In this document: positions 38,906 to 47,039 of the stretch, piece after piece | Layout of the letters: every line of letters begins with the position of its first letter | Position numbering within the stretch: position 1 is the stretch's first letter | NCBI GenBank assembly: GCA_031291305.1 | Contig: JARLJH010000054.1 | Location: 18,004-82,003, forward strand | DNA: 64,000 bases | Direction of reading: 5' to 3' | Source: Rhodoferax sp. | GTDB lineage: Bacteria > Pseudomonadota > Gammaproteobacteria > Burkholderiales > Burkholderiaceae_C | The notes under the pieces: model-generated | The model's input: the letters and a program-made list of their open reading frames with translations, nothing else | Database searches by the model: none | What the model was told of the DNA's origin: nothing | Program-made: the position numbers and the translations under genes

Positions 38906-39910
38906 ATGCTGGATGACCGTGCCAAGTTATTGCTCAAAGCGCTGGTAGAGCGTTATATCGCTGATGGTCAGCCGGTGGGTTCACGTACCTTGTCCAAGGC
39001 GTCGGGGCTTGAGCTGTCTCCTGCCACCATCCGCAATGTGATGTCTGATCTGGAGGAACTCGGCCTGATCGCCAGTCCGCATACCTCTGCCGGGCGCATC
39101 CCCACGGCACGAGGCTACCGCCTGTTTGTGGACACCATGCTTACCGTGCAACGCAGTCATTTGGGCGAACACGTCTTGGCGTACGACCAGCCGCAAAAAG
39201 TCATCTCGAATGCGGCCAATCTGCTCTCCAACTTGTCCCAGTTTGTTGGAGTTGTCGTCGCTCCGCGGCGCACATCCGTGTTTAGACATATCGAGTTTTT
39301 GCGTTTGTCTGATCGACGCTTGCTGGTGATCATCGTTTCCCCAGAAGGGGATGTGCAGAACCGGGTGATTTTCACCGAAGTGGATTACGCACAACAGCAG
39401 TTGGTCGAGGCCGCCAATTACCTGAACGCCAACTACATCGGCCTGGATATTGCTCAAGTGCGCGAACGGCTAAAAAACGAAGTTGAGTCTTTGCAGGCGG
39501 AGATTGCCTGTCTGATGCAGGCAGCCGTGGCCGCCAATTCAGAAGTCTTGGCCGAGGCCAGCGATGAAGTAGTTATTTCGGGTGAAAGAAATTTGCTGTC
39601 GGTGAGTGACTTTGCACACGATATGGGGCACTTGCGGCGCGCTTTTGACCTGTTTGAGCAAAAAACACAGTTGATGCGACTGCTGGATGTGACTGGCCGT
39701 GCCGAGGGTGTGCGCATTTTCATTGGCGGGGAAAGTCAGGTCGTCCCTTTTGAGGATCTGTCCATCGTCAGTGCGCCGTATGAAGTGGATGGGCAAGTGG
39801 TTGGCACACTGGGTGTGGTGGGACCCACTCGCATGGCCTATGACCGCATGATTCAAATCGTGGACATCACATCCAAGCTGGTCAGCAACGCGTTGAGTCA
39901 CCACAAGTAG
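38906..39910 (+). CDS. hrcA: Heat-inducible transcription repressor HrcA
   Basis: 334 residues. The N-terminal winged helix is [35 protein letters not shown]; the [14 protein letters not shown] segment follows, then the dimerisation and GAF-like domains ([22 protein letters not shown]). It represses chaperone operons by binding CIRCE sites. No CIRCE is seen before this gene and no groE or dnaK gene is in the window, so its targets lie elsewhere. Confidence 0.96.
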   Translation: MLDDRAKLLLKALVERYIADGQPVGSRTLSKASGLELSPATIRNVMSDLEELGLIASPHTSAGRIPTARGYRLFVDTMLTVQRSHLGEHVLAYDQPQKVISNAANLLSNLSQFVGVVVAPRRTSVFRHIEFLRLSDRRLLVIIVSPEGDVQNRVIFTEVDYAQQQLVEAANYLNANYIGLDIAQVRERLKNEVESLQAEIACLMQAAVAANSEVLAEASDEVVISGERNLLSVSDFAHDMGHLRRAFDLFEQKTQLMRLLDVTGRAEGVRIFIGGESQVVPFEDLSIVSAPYEVDGQVVGTLGVVGPTRMAYDRMIQIVDITSKLVSNALSHHK

Positions 39911-39933
39911 CCTCTACAATCCACCGTTCGGTT

Positions 39934-40010
39934 GGGGCGTTAGCTCAGTTGGTTAGAGCAGAGGACTCATAATCCTTTGGTCCACAGTTCAAGTCTGTGA
40001 CGCCCTACCA
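39934..40010 (+). tRNA. tRNA-Met (CAT), CCA encoded
   Basis: Full cloverleaf: acceptor GGGGCGT/ACGCCCT, anticodon stem GAGGA/TCCTT with loop CTCATAA (anticodon CAT), T arm CACAG-TTCAAGT-CTGTG, A-CCA end. An elongator Met tRNA is likeliest; a lysidine-modified tRNA-Ile(CAT) cannot be excluded by eye. Confidence 0.93.
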
Positions 40011-40020
40011 GTTTTTAGGC

Positions 40021-40026
40021 TATAAT
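40021..40026 (+). promoter_or_regulatory. Likely -10 box of the tRNA-Arg gene
   Basis: A perfect TATAAT stands 10 bp before the tRNA-Arg 5' end. No good -35 is seen at 17 bp, where the tRNA-Met 3' end lies, so co-transcription with tRNA-Met is also possible. Confidence 0.5.
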
Positions 40027-40036
40027 TTATAGCTTC

Positions 40037-40113
40037 GCGGCTGTAGCTCAGTTGGATAGAGTACTTGGCTACGAACCAAGGGGTCGTGGGTTCGATTCCT
40101 GCCAGCCGCACCA
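40037..40113 (+). tRNA. tRNA-Arg (ACG), integration site of the 8.5-kb element
   Basis: Full cloverleaf: acceptor GCGGCTG/CAGCCGC, anticodon stem CTTGG/CCAAG with loop CTACGAA (anticodon ACG), T arm GTGGG-TTCGATT-CCTGC, A-CCA. The 3' half from 40069 is part of a 96-bp direct repeat whose other copy lies at 48582. C48 is intact here (position 40085) but is A in the far copy. Confidence 0.96.
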
Positions 40114-40164
40114 ATATAATCAAGGGGTTACAGATTTCGGTCTGTAACCCTTTTTGGTTTTTGG
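40069..40164 (+). repeat. Left attachment site (attL), 96-bp direct repeat
   Basis: It begins at the anticodon loop of tRNA-Arg and runs 51 bp past the tRNA through its terminator. Identical to 48582-48677 except for one base (C at 40085, A at 48598). The intact tRNA is at this end. Confidence 0.93.
40125..40155 (+). terminator. Rho-independent terminator of tRNA-Arg
   Basis: A 10-bp perfect stem, GGGTTACAGA at 40125-40134 with 40141-40150, six-base loop, then five T. It is inside the duplicated att sequence, so an identical copy stands at 48638-48668. Confidence 0.9.
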
Positions 40165-40177
40165 TCGATTTACCCCT

Positions 40178-40204
40178 TCCGTGTCCCGCGTGTGTCCCGA
40201 TTAT
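40178..40204 (+). repeat. Subterminal 27-bp repeat, left copy (possible integrase arm site)
   Basis: Identical over 27 bp, and in the same direction, to 48410-48436. Within it GTGTCCCG occurs twice, 11 bp apart. It is 14 bp inside the left att core, while the other copy is 146 bp inside the right core. The arrangement suits arm-type integrase sites; function is inferred. Confidence 0.65.
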
Positions 40205-40248
40205 CAAAAGGCACAGTCTGCTTCCCCTCCCCCTTCATCCTTCCGGCT

Positions 40249-40719
40249 TCATGCGCGACTGCATATCGCGCTGAAGGGTATCCCCCAAACTCCCGCATTT
40301 ATGGCTGTGATGATTTCGCCTTCTGTAACGGTGCGCGATTTCGATATCAGGCATGGAAAGTCATAACCATCCGCAGCAAATTTTGCAAGAGCTTCGATAT
40401 CCGCAGTTGTTCTTGCGCTGAGGAGGTTTGAATCGTCCTTCCATTCCCGGTTCGCGGCGTACCAGCGATCAAACCTTTCTTGCAGTTCCCTTGCCAGATG
40501 CCGCGCTTCGATGCGTTGCGCCTTGGATGGATTTAACGGTGGCTGATACGGTTCGTAATATTCCGCCCACCGCGCAAACCGCACATGCCGTATCAAGCCA
40601 TAGAGCAGCGTCAAGTATTGGTCGTCGCCATCGGCAGCGTCAATGTATTCCGGGAGCGCCAGTGCATCGCGGGCGGCTTGAATATATCCTTCGTAAGTAT
40701 CGCAGTGCAGAGTTTCCAT
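40249..40719 (-). CDS. Unrecognised element protein, 156 residues
   Basis: I do not recognise this protein. It is soluble, acidic in the first half and rich in aromatic residues (LIRHVRFARWAEYYEPYQPP), with a charged helix at about 68-95 (AQRIEARHLARELQERFDRWYAANREW). No catalytic motif is visible. It is the leftmost gene of the element and reads towards attL. Upstream of its start lies the 21-bp repeat array, which could control it. It shares aromatic, helical style with the 200-residue protein at 42638, which may mean distant relation. Confidence 0.65.
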   Translation of the reverse strand: METLHCDTYEGYIQAARDALALPEYIDAADGDDQYLTLLYGLIRHVRFARWAEYYEPYQPPLNPSKAQRIEARHLARELQERFDRWYAANREWKDDSNLLSARTTADIEALAKFAADGYDFPCLISKSRTVTEGEIITAINAGVWGIPFSAICSRA

Positions 40720-40802
40720 ATGCTTCCCTATTTCAGTTGATCGAGCACACAGTATGGCGCATTGGTGAAGGGTTTACAAGGGCTTGCCAGTGTGATATAG
40801 AA

Positions 40803-40884
40803 ACGTACTAACTACCTGAATGTTAGTATGTTCGGCGAACTTGTTAGTACGTTCAACCGCTTAGTTAGCGGGTTCGACCACTCG
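40803..40884. repeat. Iteron-like array: three 21-bp units plus one inverted half
   Basis: GTTAGTATGTTCGGC at 40822, GTTAGTACGTTCAAC at 40843 and GTTAGCGGGTTCGAC at 40864 are spaced by exactly 21 bp. An inverted copy of the first ten bases of the middle unit is at 40803-40812. It stands in the 326-bp gene-free stretch 40720-41045 between two divergent genes; nothing else is visible there. Two helical turns per unit suggests a protein-binding array, either operator or replication iterons. Confidence 0.7.
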
Positions 40885-41045
40885 GAGCGAGGGGGTGGGC
40901 TGGACCATCGCAAGGCGTCGGGCGTTCGGATGGTGGGCCCACGTAGAGCAACTGCCAAAAATTGGTGACCTACACACGTTTTCCTAGACAAAGCGAAACT
41001 GCCGCCTATACTTCATTGTCAATAAATTAGAAATAGGGTCAGATT

Positions 41046-42074
41046 ATGCGTAATAGTATTTATGCACTTATCGTATTCAGCGCTGCGGTTTCCATGCAAC
41101 ACTCTTACGCAAATAACAGTAAATATCCGTCAAGCGATATATACGCAATTAGTGGCGAGGCCACAATATTTCTGGGGCCAAACGTTAGTCCGTTGAAGAA
41201 ATGCAATGGGCAAAGGTTTGGAGTCGAGACCAGCGGCGCTGTTGACGCAATGCACTTTCGAGACCTTTGCTACGTATTAAAGGGGGCAGGCAAAGTGCGG
41301 ATCACCGACCCCAACACGGGGAAATCGTTTTATATGAATCTTTCTGATTTTAAGCCCGCGCCAATCACACCGCCTGAAATTGTGCAGGAGGCGATCAAAT
41401 CAGCTAAAGTTCAGGTAGAAAAAAAAGTAATATCAAAATCTGCCAAGGTTCCGATAGCCAAACAGAAAGTTGCACAAACTCCGGTTCCGGTCGCCGAACA
41501 ACAGGTAGCGAAGCTACCAGAAGAGGACAGCCCTTGGCGATGGTTCAAGAAACAGCCAGAAAGCTATATCTTTTTATCCGAAGCGCCAAGCATCGAAAAG
41601 GGTTGTGAGGGGCAGAACGAAGCAAGCGAGCAAAATCTAGTTCTGGATAAGTGGATATGGATTCGTCACCTATGCTACGTAGTAGACAAATCGGGCAAGG
41701 TTAAAGTTACCGACCCTGCCAAAATGATGTTCTTCGATACGTTCACGCTGAATGCATCAGACTTCACGCGTATACCAACCAACGCGGAACAGGCGCAGAT
41801 CGAGCAGCAACAGCGAGCAAACCAATGGGCGCAGAATATCCGATCTGCACAGCAGCAAAATAACGAACGCGCCGCATACCAACCCACGTGGCAACCCAGA
41901 CAAAACACTTACCAAAACTTTGATCAAGAAAACCAAATGGCCGACCTGCAAGCAAGGCAGCGCCAACTGGAAATACAACAACAGGAGGCAGACGCAGAAA
42001 ACCGGATGCGGCTGCAGCGCATCCAGGACGATTACGATGCCCAACAACTACATCGTGACATTTGGCAGCAATGA
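41046..42074 (+). CDS. Exported protein with duplicated two-Cys domain and Gln-rich tail
   Basis: I do not recognise the family. 342 residues: signal peptide (1-22, ...HSYA), then domain A (about 40-106) and domain B (about 174-244), which are copies of each other. Shared marks are an IFL start, one Cys near KCNG/GCEGQ (C53, C187), a second in LCYV (C75, C210), then KVRITDP/KVKVTDP and LSDF/ASDF. An Ala/Val/Lys/Pro linker (110-160) joins them, and the tail (245-342) is Gln-rich and probably coiled coil. It runs against the backbone genes, as cargo often does. Two disulfides in the periplasm are likely. Confidence 0.75.
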   Translation: MRNSIYALIVFSAAVSMQHSYANNSKYPSSDIYAISGEATIFLGPNVSPLKKCNGQRFGVETSGAVDAMHFRDLCYVLKGAGKVRITDPNTGKSFYMNLSDFKPAPITPPEIVQEAIKSAKVQVEKKVISKSAKVPIAKQKVAQTPVPVAEQQVAKLPEEDSPWRWFKKQPESYIFLSEAPSIEKGCEGQNEASEQNLVLDKWIWIRHLCYVVDKSGKVKVTDPAKMMFFDTFTLNASDFTRIPTNAEQAQIEQQQRANQWAQNIRSAQQQNNERAAYQPTWQPRQNTYQNFDQENQMADLQARQRQLEIQQQEADAENRMRLQRIQDDYDAQQLHRDIWQQ

Positions 42075-42134
42075 AAACAGCGGGACACATGTGGCACCTA
42101 TCATGCACACCATAAATCATATATACATAACTAC

Positions 42135-42566
42135 ATGACTACCCAATTTGGCGATAAATTAGTTGATGAGGGAAATGAATATTCCATCAAACCGTTCCCG
42201 TTGAATGACCTTGCCGGAACCTGGAATACGGTCATCGTTGACGGCGAAGAAGTGCCACGGTTTCGCGCTTCCAGTTCCGCATGCTGGCGTGGCTACATCG
42301 CAACTTGGACCATTGAAGACGGCAAACTCTACCTGACAAATTTTGCTGCCAAAGATAGGAACCGCGCCGATCTAACCATGCACGATGTGTTTGGTGCAGA
42401 TCGCCTGTTTGCAATCTGGTTTACTGGTGAGTTGTCTAGTCCATTCGGCAATCGAATATCTGGAAGGTATGAACCGATGTTCGAGCAGAATAATGTTTGG
42501 CAGTTTGAAAAAGGCGTGCTCCTACAGCGCTTCGTCCGCAACAATCACGCCCCTGCCGCAATCTAG
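42135..42566 (+). CDS. Unrecognised element protein, 143 residues
   Basis: Function unknown. The sequence looks like a compact beta-rich domain: alternating strands such as GTWNTVIVDGEEV, GYIATWTIEDGKLYLTNF and LFAIWFTGEL, with many Trp and Phe. No signal peptide or membrane helix. It lies 60 bp after the exported duplicated-domain gene, in the same direction, so the two are likely one transcriptional unit and may work together. Confidence 0.65.
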   Translation: MTTQFGDKLVDEGNEYSIKPFPLNDLAGTWNTVIVDGEEVPRFRASSSACWRGYIATWTIEDGKLYLTNFAAKDRNRADLTMHDVFGADRLFAIWFTGELSSPFGNRISGRYEPMFEQNNVWQFEKGVLLQRFVRNNHAPAAI

Positions 42567-42637
42567 GATTACCACTGGCAACACGAGATAAACGGCAAGA
42601 GTCAGTAGCAGGCAATGACAATAGCGTGCCCTCCCGA

Positions 42638-43240
42638 CTATACCTCGCCGGTAATTTTCCGCATGTGGTCAATGAACGGTAGCCAGTCTTCATAATACCA
42701 TTCGATAAGCGCGGCCTTATATTCGGTCCACCGTTCCGACCATTTCGCCTTCCCGGTCAAATGTGCCGTCCGCTGGTCAATACCATGCAGGGCGCGGCTG
42801 TATGCGGAAACGATACGTTCAAACTCATGGCGGTACTGTCTACTAGGGTCAATGCTCAACATTTCCAGCGCCGCGCATGCGGGGTAAATTCGGTCGCCGG
42901 TTTCAGGTACCCACGCCGTGACAAGCGTGCACCATTCTTTATATTCAGGGGCGGGCCATTCCCGCATGACGGTGGAGTATTCAAGTCGGGCATGCAATAC
43001 CCGCGCCGCCTCCGCTACATGGTCTCGTGCATGGAGTAGCGCCATATCAGGCAGGGCTACTGATATTTCATATTCTCGCGTCGCTCGCCCAACGTGTTCA
43101 TGAGTGCCGCCGTAGGCAAAATATGCGTGCTGGAATGCTCTACCTTTGAAATTAGGCGACCATGCACGGGGTTTTCCGTCCAGTCTGGCTATGATGGCTT
43201 TAGCTGCATCAGTGGCGATCTTCGTTGAATCGATTGTCAT
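42638..43240 (-). CDS. Unrecognised element protein, 200 residues
   Basis: Function unknown. It appears all-helical and soluble, with a moderately basic N-terminus (IDSTKIATDAAKAIIARLDG) and Trp/Tyr-rich C-terminus (WTEYKAALIEWYYEDWLPF). It lies in the same direction as the primase, 58 bp past the winged-helix gene, and is probably in that operon. Confidence 0.65.
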   Translation of the reverse strand: MTIDSTKIATDAAKAIIARLDGKPRAWSPNFKGRAFQHAYFAYGGTHEHVGRATREYEISVALPDMALLHARDHVAEAARVLHARLEYSTVMREWPAPEYKEWCTLVTAWVPETGDRIYPACAALEMLSIDPSRQYRHEFERIVSAYSRALHGIDQRTAHLTGKAKWSERWTEYKAALIEWYYEDWLPFIDHMRKITGEV

Positions 43241-43298
43241 TTAAAATTCTCCTATATGAATGGTGTTGCAGTTGGTTACCTGTCTTTGCGTAGTGGGG

Positions 43299-43664
43299 TC
43301 AATCAGGCGGGGGAACCCAGTACCGCAAATTCCGGCCTGCTACTGACCAGTCGCGCCGGGGGAGAAAACCATTGACACGCAGCGCGGCACCTATCATGCG
43401 GACGGCGGGCCGGTCTCGGTATCTCCCGGCGAACTTCGTCAATAGCTCCTCTGTCGTGTATCTGCGCTGCCGCGCCGCTGGGGGTATTGAGCTATACCAC
43501 TCGCGGATTAAAACGGCGTAGTCGGTCTGTATTCGGTTCCGTGCGGCGGTTTTCCGCTGTTGGATAGCGTCATCCTGTTTTGCTGCGATGGCTTGGGCTT
43601 CGATTTGTTGCCGAAGCTGGCCCATGATCTCGCGCATGCGTGGGGCCAATTGCGGTGGCGGCAT
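43299..43664 (-). CDS. Small protein with winged-helix-like C-terminus, downstream of primase
   Basis: 121 residues from ATG 43664, preceded by GGAG at 8-base spacing. The frame stays open to GTG 43745, but those codons fall in the arm of the long inverted repeat and are unlikely to be translated. The N-terminal half is a Gln/Ala-rich helix; the C-terminal part (YTTEELLTKFAGRYR, VRMIGAALRVNGFLPRRDW, GRNLRYWVPP) resembles the wing domain at the end of P4-type primases. It may help in origin binding. Similarity is by eye. Confidence 0.65.
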   Translation of the reverse strand: MPPPQLAPRMREIMGQLRQQIEAQAIAAKQDDAIQQRKTAARNRIQTDYAVLIREWYSSIPPAARQRRYTTEELLTKFAGRYRDRPAVRMIGAALRVNGFLPRRDWSVAGRNLRYWVPPPD

Positions 43665-43701
43665 GTCTGTTTCTCCATATTCATCATCGTTATTCGGTAA
43701 A

Positions 43702-43807
43702 AGTGGTGGACAGTGGTGGAGTTTGGGGTTTTTCAATGTTTTCACACAAGGAAATTTTTATAGAGAAAAACCCCAAAAAAGCCCCAACTCCACCACTGTC
43801 CACCACT
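43702..43807. repeat. Long inverted repeat with tandem GTGGTGGA units, candidate origin
   Basis: Bases 43702-43723 are perfectly complementary to 43786-43807, and the stem continues with 43725-43734 pairing 43765-43774. An 11-base bulge sits on the right arm and the loop is about 30 bases. Each outer arm holds two GTGGTGGA units separated by CA. It lies just past the primase stop and before the winged-helix gene. Confidence 0.8.
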
Positions 43808-43826
43808 CCATGAACAAATTACGCCG

Positions 43827-46340
43827 CTATCGCTTCGCCATACCTCTGTAGTATGCGCCTTGATTATTGGCCCCTTTGCTGCATCCCCGGTCCTTCAGTT
43901 TCTGCGAAAAAGTTTGGTTGCTAATTTGGCGGTGCCCATTGTTGAACGACCAGTTTTTGTAACTTGCATACGCTTCGCCAGCACGGATTTGTAGGTCAGC
44001 GCCAATGGTGCACTCGTCGTCAATCCAATGCTGCACTAAATCCATATCGGACTTGTACGCTTCGATCTGCCGGACAATCTCCGTTGGGCGGTCGAGTCCT
44101 CGCCGTTGCCATTCGATGCATCCGGCTATAAGCCAGTTCAGGATGCCGGGGCGTTCATTGCACAAAAGTTCCGGCAGGTGTTTGTTCTGCTCGCTTGGTA
44201 AAAATTTGTGGTCAAAGCCGATCATTACCAGCCGCCGCCATATACCGTAGTCGTTGCCGCGAATGACCGGACGATGATTGCCAGCTAACCAAAGTTTGAA
44301 CAGCGGAACGAAGTCGAACGGTGCGCCGTGCAAGACTCTGGCAGTCATGGCATCCCCGCCCGTAAGCTGTTTCACCATTGCTTCCGCAAGCCGCTGCCCT
44401 TCTTCGGTCTCATTCGCGGCGACGAATCGCGGGCCTGCCAACCGGGCAATTTCAGGTGTTGGCCCGGAGGCGTTAATGTTGGATTTCGCCATCAACACTT
44501 CAGGTGAGGTCTGTATGCCATAACTACCGGCAATTTCGCGCAATACATTTAATACGGTTGATTTACCGTTAGCGCCGCTACCATACAAGAAGAACAAACA
44601 TTGCTCCGACGTGCTCCCGGTTATCGAATACCCCGCCGACCGCTGAAAGAAAGCCACTACTTCCGGGTTTTCATTAAGCACTGTATTGATCGTAGCTTCC
44701 CAAACCGGACAGGTTGCCCCGGCGACATACTCAACATTCATGCGGCGTGTAATCAAGTCATCGGCAGTCGCTGGCCGGAATTCGCCAGACCGCAGATCAA
44801 CGACGCCATTTAGCACACCGATTAAAAACGGGTTGGCGTCTAGTTCGCTCGCTGCAACTGGAATTCCAGCGCATGATTTCATCAACTCGATTGCAGCCGC
44901 TATTCTGGAAAGCGACAGGCTATTGCTCGCATGCTGCGCAAGACGCTTCGCATCGCCGGTATGACTTTCCTGCTTGGCCTCGTCATATATGCCACGCATA
45001 ACGCCCGTGGCGTACTGCACCACGCCGCCACGGCCATCCCAGCGCCAGTGCATGTCATCCCAAACCAGCCATCCCGCCAAGTCCTTGCACCAGCGTAGCC
45101 GCCCCGCAGCGGCCCTTACAATACGATCTGCGTTGCCAGCGTCGTTAAGGTCTTGCAGTTTGCCGGACGGGGCATTGAGTGCTGAAGCTGCTGCTACGGC
45201 GACCCGCCCCAACTGTATTGGCGATGTGATTTTCCCTTTGTGTGTGCAACCGTCGCACCCAGTGGGATTATGCTGGCCAAAGAACTGGCAGGTAGTCGGC
45301 CCCGCGTTCCATGTGTCGAGTTTCTGCTGGGTTTCGGCATTGCTATACTGCGGACTTTTCCCGCTCCAGACATGGGCTATCGCTTCGCCGCCTTCGCAAT
45401 GCTTCACGATTCCGATGACGCCACGCCACGTATCGTATCCATCACCACCATTCTCGCGCACGCGGGCGATTTGCTGGCATCGGTCTGCAATCAAGTTCGC
45501 GTCGATTGGCGCATCTGGGTAAGCGCGTGCCGTCATGTGCCCGGTAAGATCGCTATTCATACCGTCTGTATATGCAGTAACGTGCTCAATACATACATCG
45601 TAGTTGGCGACGATGTTGCTTAGTATGGCAATGAATTCCGAAGGTGTATGCGATACTGCCTTGTTCCCGATTGCCTTGACCTCTTTAAGTGCATCAGGGT
45701 TCTTTTTGTTGTGACTACCTACCGGGCGCAATATCGACGCCATGTCAGCGGTGCGCGACGGATCGGCCCGCACGCCAAACTTTTTTAGCACGGCCTTCAA
45801 GGTAACAGCCTGTACCTTCCATACGTCTGGCGGGATGGCTTCGGTCAACGGCCAGTAGGCATGCAAACCATTGCCAGACGATACCAGCACAGGGACAGGA
45901 AAGCTGGTTAGTTTGCAGAAGTTGGATATGGCTATTGCCGCGTCTCGTTTTGTGACGTAGCCTTTACCTTCCGCCGCTTTTGCAGGCCCACAGTCCAGAT
46001 CGATCCAAAACGCCTTGGCGGATAGCAGATTTTCAGACGTTCGGTATTTTCGCTTATCGCCATCGACAACGAACGCCTTCTTGTATGCCGCGCATGCATG
46101 GTAGACCTGCACGCCGGGCTTCTTGTTGAATGCGTCCACCGCTTCGGCCAGTGCTTCCAGACTGTCGCAAGCGATGTGCGCCACGCCGGGACGTCCAGTG
46201 CGCACTACGCACGCATAGTAGTTGCCCTCAACGGGTAGGATGGTGTGAAAAAATTCAAGCGCGGTCATCGCGGTCGCCGTGATCGCAGTTGCGCCGTTTC
46301 CATGTTTAGGTATATTGGTAAAGCTGGTATCATTCATCAT
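43827..46340 (-). CDS. P4/D5-type primase-helicase of the element
   Basis: 837 residues. The N-terminal archaeo-eukaryotic primase-like domain has the metal-binding FWIDLDCG (D114, D116) and SSGNGLHAYW with H160, then LRPVGSHNKK. A PriCT-2-like region with cysteines at 351, 362 and 365 follows. The SF3 helicase has Walker A GSGANGKST (587-595), a downstream acidic ANETEEGQ box and KLWLAGNHRPVI. The C-terminus looks like a small winged helix. It would prime and unwind the excised element. Start ATG 46340 or 46337. Confidence 0.92.
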   Translation of the reverse strand: MMNDTSFTNIPKHGNGATAITATAMTALEFFHTILPVEGNYYACVVRTGRPGVAHIACDSLEALAEAVDAFNKKPGVQVYHACAAYKKAFVVDGDKRKYRTSENLLSAKAFWIDLDCGPAKAAEGKGYVTKRDAAIAISNFCKLTSFPVPVLVSSGNGLHAYWPLTEAIPPDVWKVQAVTLKAVLKKFGVRADPSRTADMASILRPVGSHNKKNPDALKEVKAIGNKAVSHTPSEFIAILSNIVANYDVCIEHVTAYTDGMNSDLTGHMTARAYPDAPIDANLIADRCQQIARVRENGGDGYDTWRGVIGIVKHCEGGEAIAHVWSGKSPQYSNAETQQKLDTWNAGPTTCQFFGQHNPTGCDGCTHKGKITSPIQLGRVAVAAASALNAPSGKLQDLNDAGNADRIVRAAAGRLRWCKDLAGWLVWDDMHWRWDGRGGVVQYATGVMRGIYDEAKQESHTGDAKRLAQHASNSLSLSRIAAAIELMKSCAGIPVAASELDANPFLIGVLNGVVDLRSGEFRPATADDLITRRMNVEYVAGATCPVWEATINTVLNENPEVVAFFQRSAGYSITGSTSEQCLFFLYGSGANGKSTVLNVLREIAGSYGIQTSPEVLMAKSNINASGPTPEIARLAGPRFVAANETEEGQRLAEAMVKQLTGGDAMTARVLHGAPFDFVPLFKLWLAGNHRPVIRGNDYGIWRRLVMIGFDHKFLPSEQNKHLPELLCNERPGILNWLIAGCIEWQRRGLDRPTEIVRQIEAYKSDMDLVQHWIDDECTIGADLQIRAGEAYASYKNWSFNNGHRQISNQTFSQKLKDRGCSKGANNQGAYYRGMAKR

Positions 46341-46466
46341 GTGTATAGAACCCCTTGCGCTCGCTTCGACTGGCGCATTTTTTTTGTCTGTTGATTGTGC
46401 GTGTACTCAATCAAGCCGTTTCGGTGATTGTGTTGCTCGCTGCCGTGTGTCGCTTCGCGTTCGCAG

Positions 46467-46688
46467 TTAAGCGGCAACTGGATGGCGTGTCGATTGCAAC
46501 GACGCTTCCCAATCCGCAATGGCAGACGCCATCCATCCAACAGACCGCACGCCAATCTTCACGGGGGCAGGGAACAGACCGTTCGCAATGTCGCGGTAGA
46601 TACTGGAGCGGGATTTGCCGACGCGCCGCATTAGCGCAGGTAGCTTCAAAATGTATGGGGATACTGGGTAAGTGGTATTTTCAGACAT
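46467..46688 (-). CDS. AlpA-family transcriptional regulator / excisionase-like
   Basis: 73 residues with one winged helix: LPALMRRVGKSRSSIYRDIANGLFPAPVKIG then VGWMASAIADWEASL, the AlpA pattern of P4-like elements. AlpA regulators activate integrase genes or act in excision. It lies between integrase and primase, 126 bp before the primase start, and probably controls both. Confidence 0.92.
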   Translation of the reverse strand: MSENTTYPVSPYILKLPALMRRVGKSRSSIYRDIANGLFPAPVKIGVRSVGWMASAIADWEASLQSTRHPVAA

Positions 46689-47039
46689 GGAATGGCCTCG
46701 ATATAGATTAGGTCATTCCGCTGCGCGAGATGGGGACCATCACAATTCTGATGCGATGACCGCAGTATGGAGATGCAGTTTTTTACTCTGGCGGTCTTCG
46801 GCTCGCCGGTCTCCGAAAGCGTCCCCATGAACCAGACACTAAGCGGGCCAGACCTTGCCTACCGCAGTAACTTAAATAGGAGCTTCCCATAAAAGCGCGG
46901 TGGGGGTCAAGGAGTTTGTAGCGTGTGTATTAAGATTTTTAATCGATGAAAAGTGCATACGCGCTGCTATAACGCCCGTACTATTTAAGCTATATCGGGC
47001 GCTCTGCCGCACCGCATTTTCGCAACACGTACGCACCTA
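46689..47039. other. Gene-free stretch between AlpA and integrase genes
   Basis: 351 bp without a supported gene. It holds the upstream region of the AlpA gene and the downstream end of the integrase gene. A 60-codon frame on the minus strand (46646-46828) overlaps the AlpA start and has no recognisable content. An imperfect palindrome (GCCCG...CGGGC) near 46974-47000 might terminate integrase transcription, but no T-run follows it. Confidence 0.4.

Noticed and set aside
43665-43745. N-terminal extension of the winged-helix gene to GTG 43745
   Set aside because: The extension is written in the arm of the long inverted repeat and lacks a ribosome site, while ATG 43664 has GGAG.
46337-46555. 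Minus-strand frame overlapping the AlpA-type gene
   Set aside because: It overlaps the clear AlpA frame and shows no family features.
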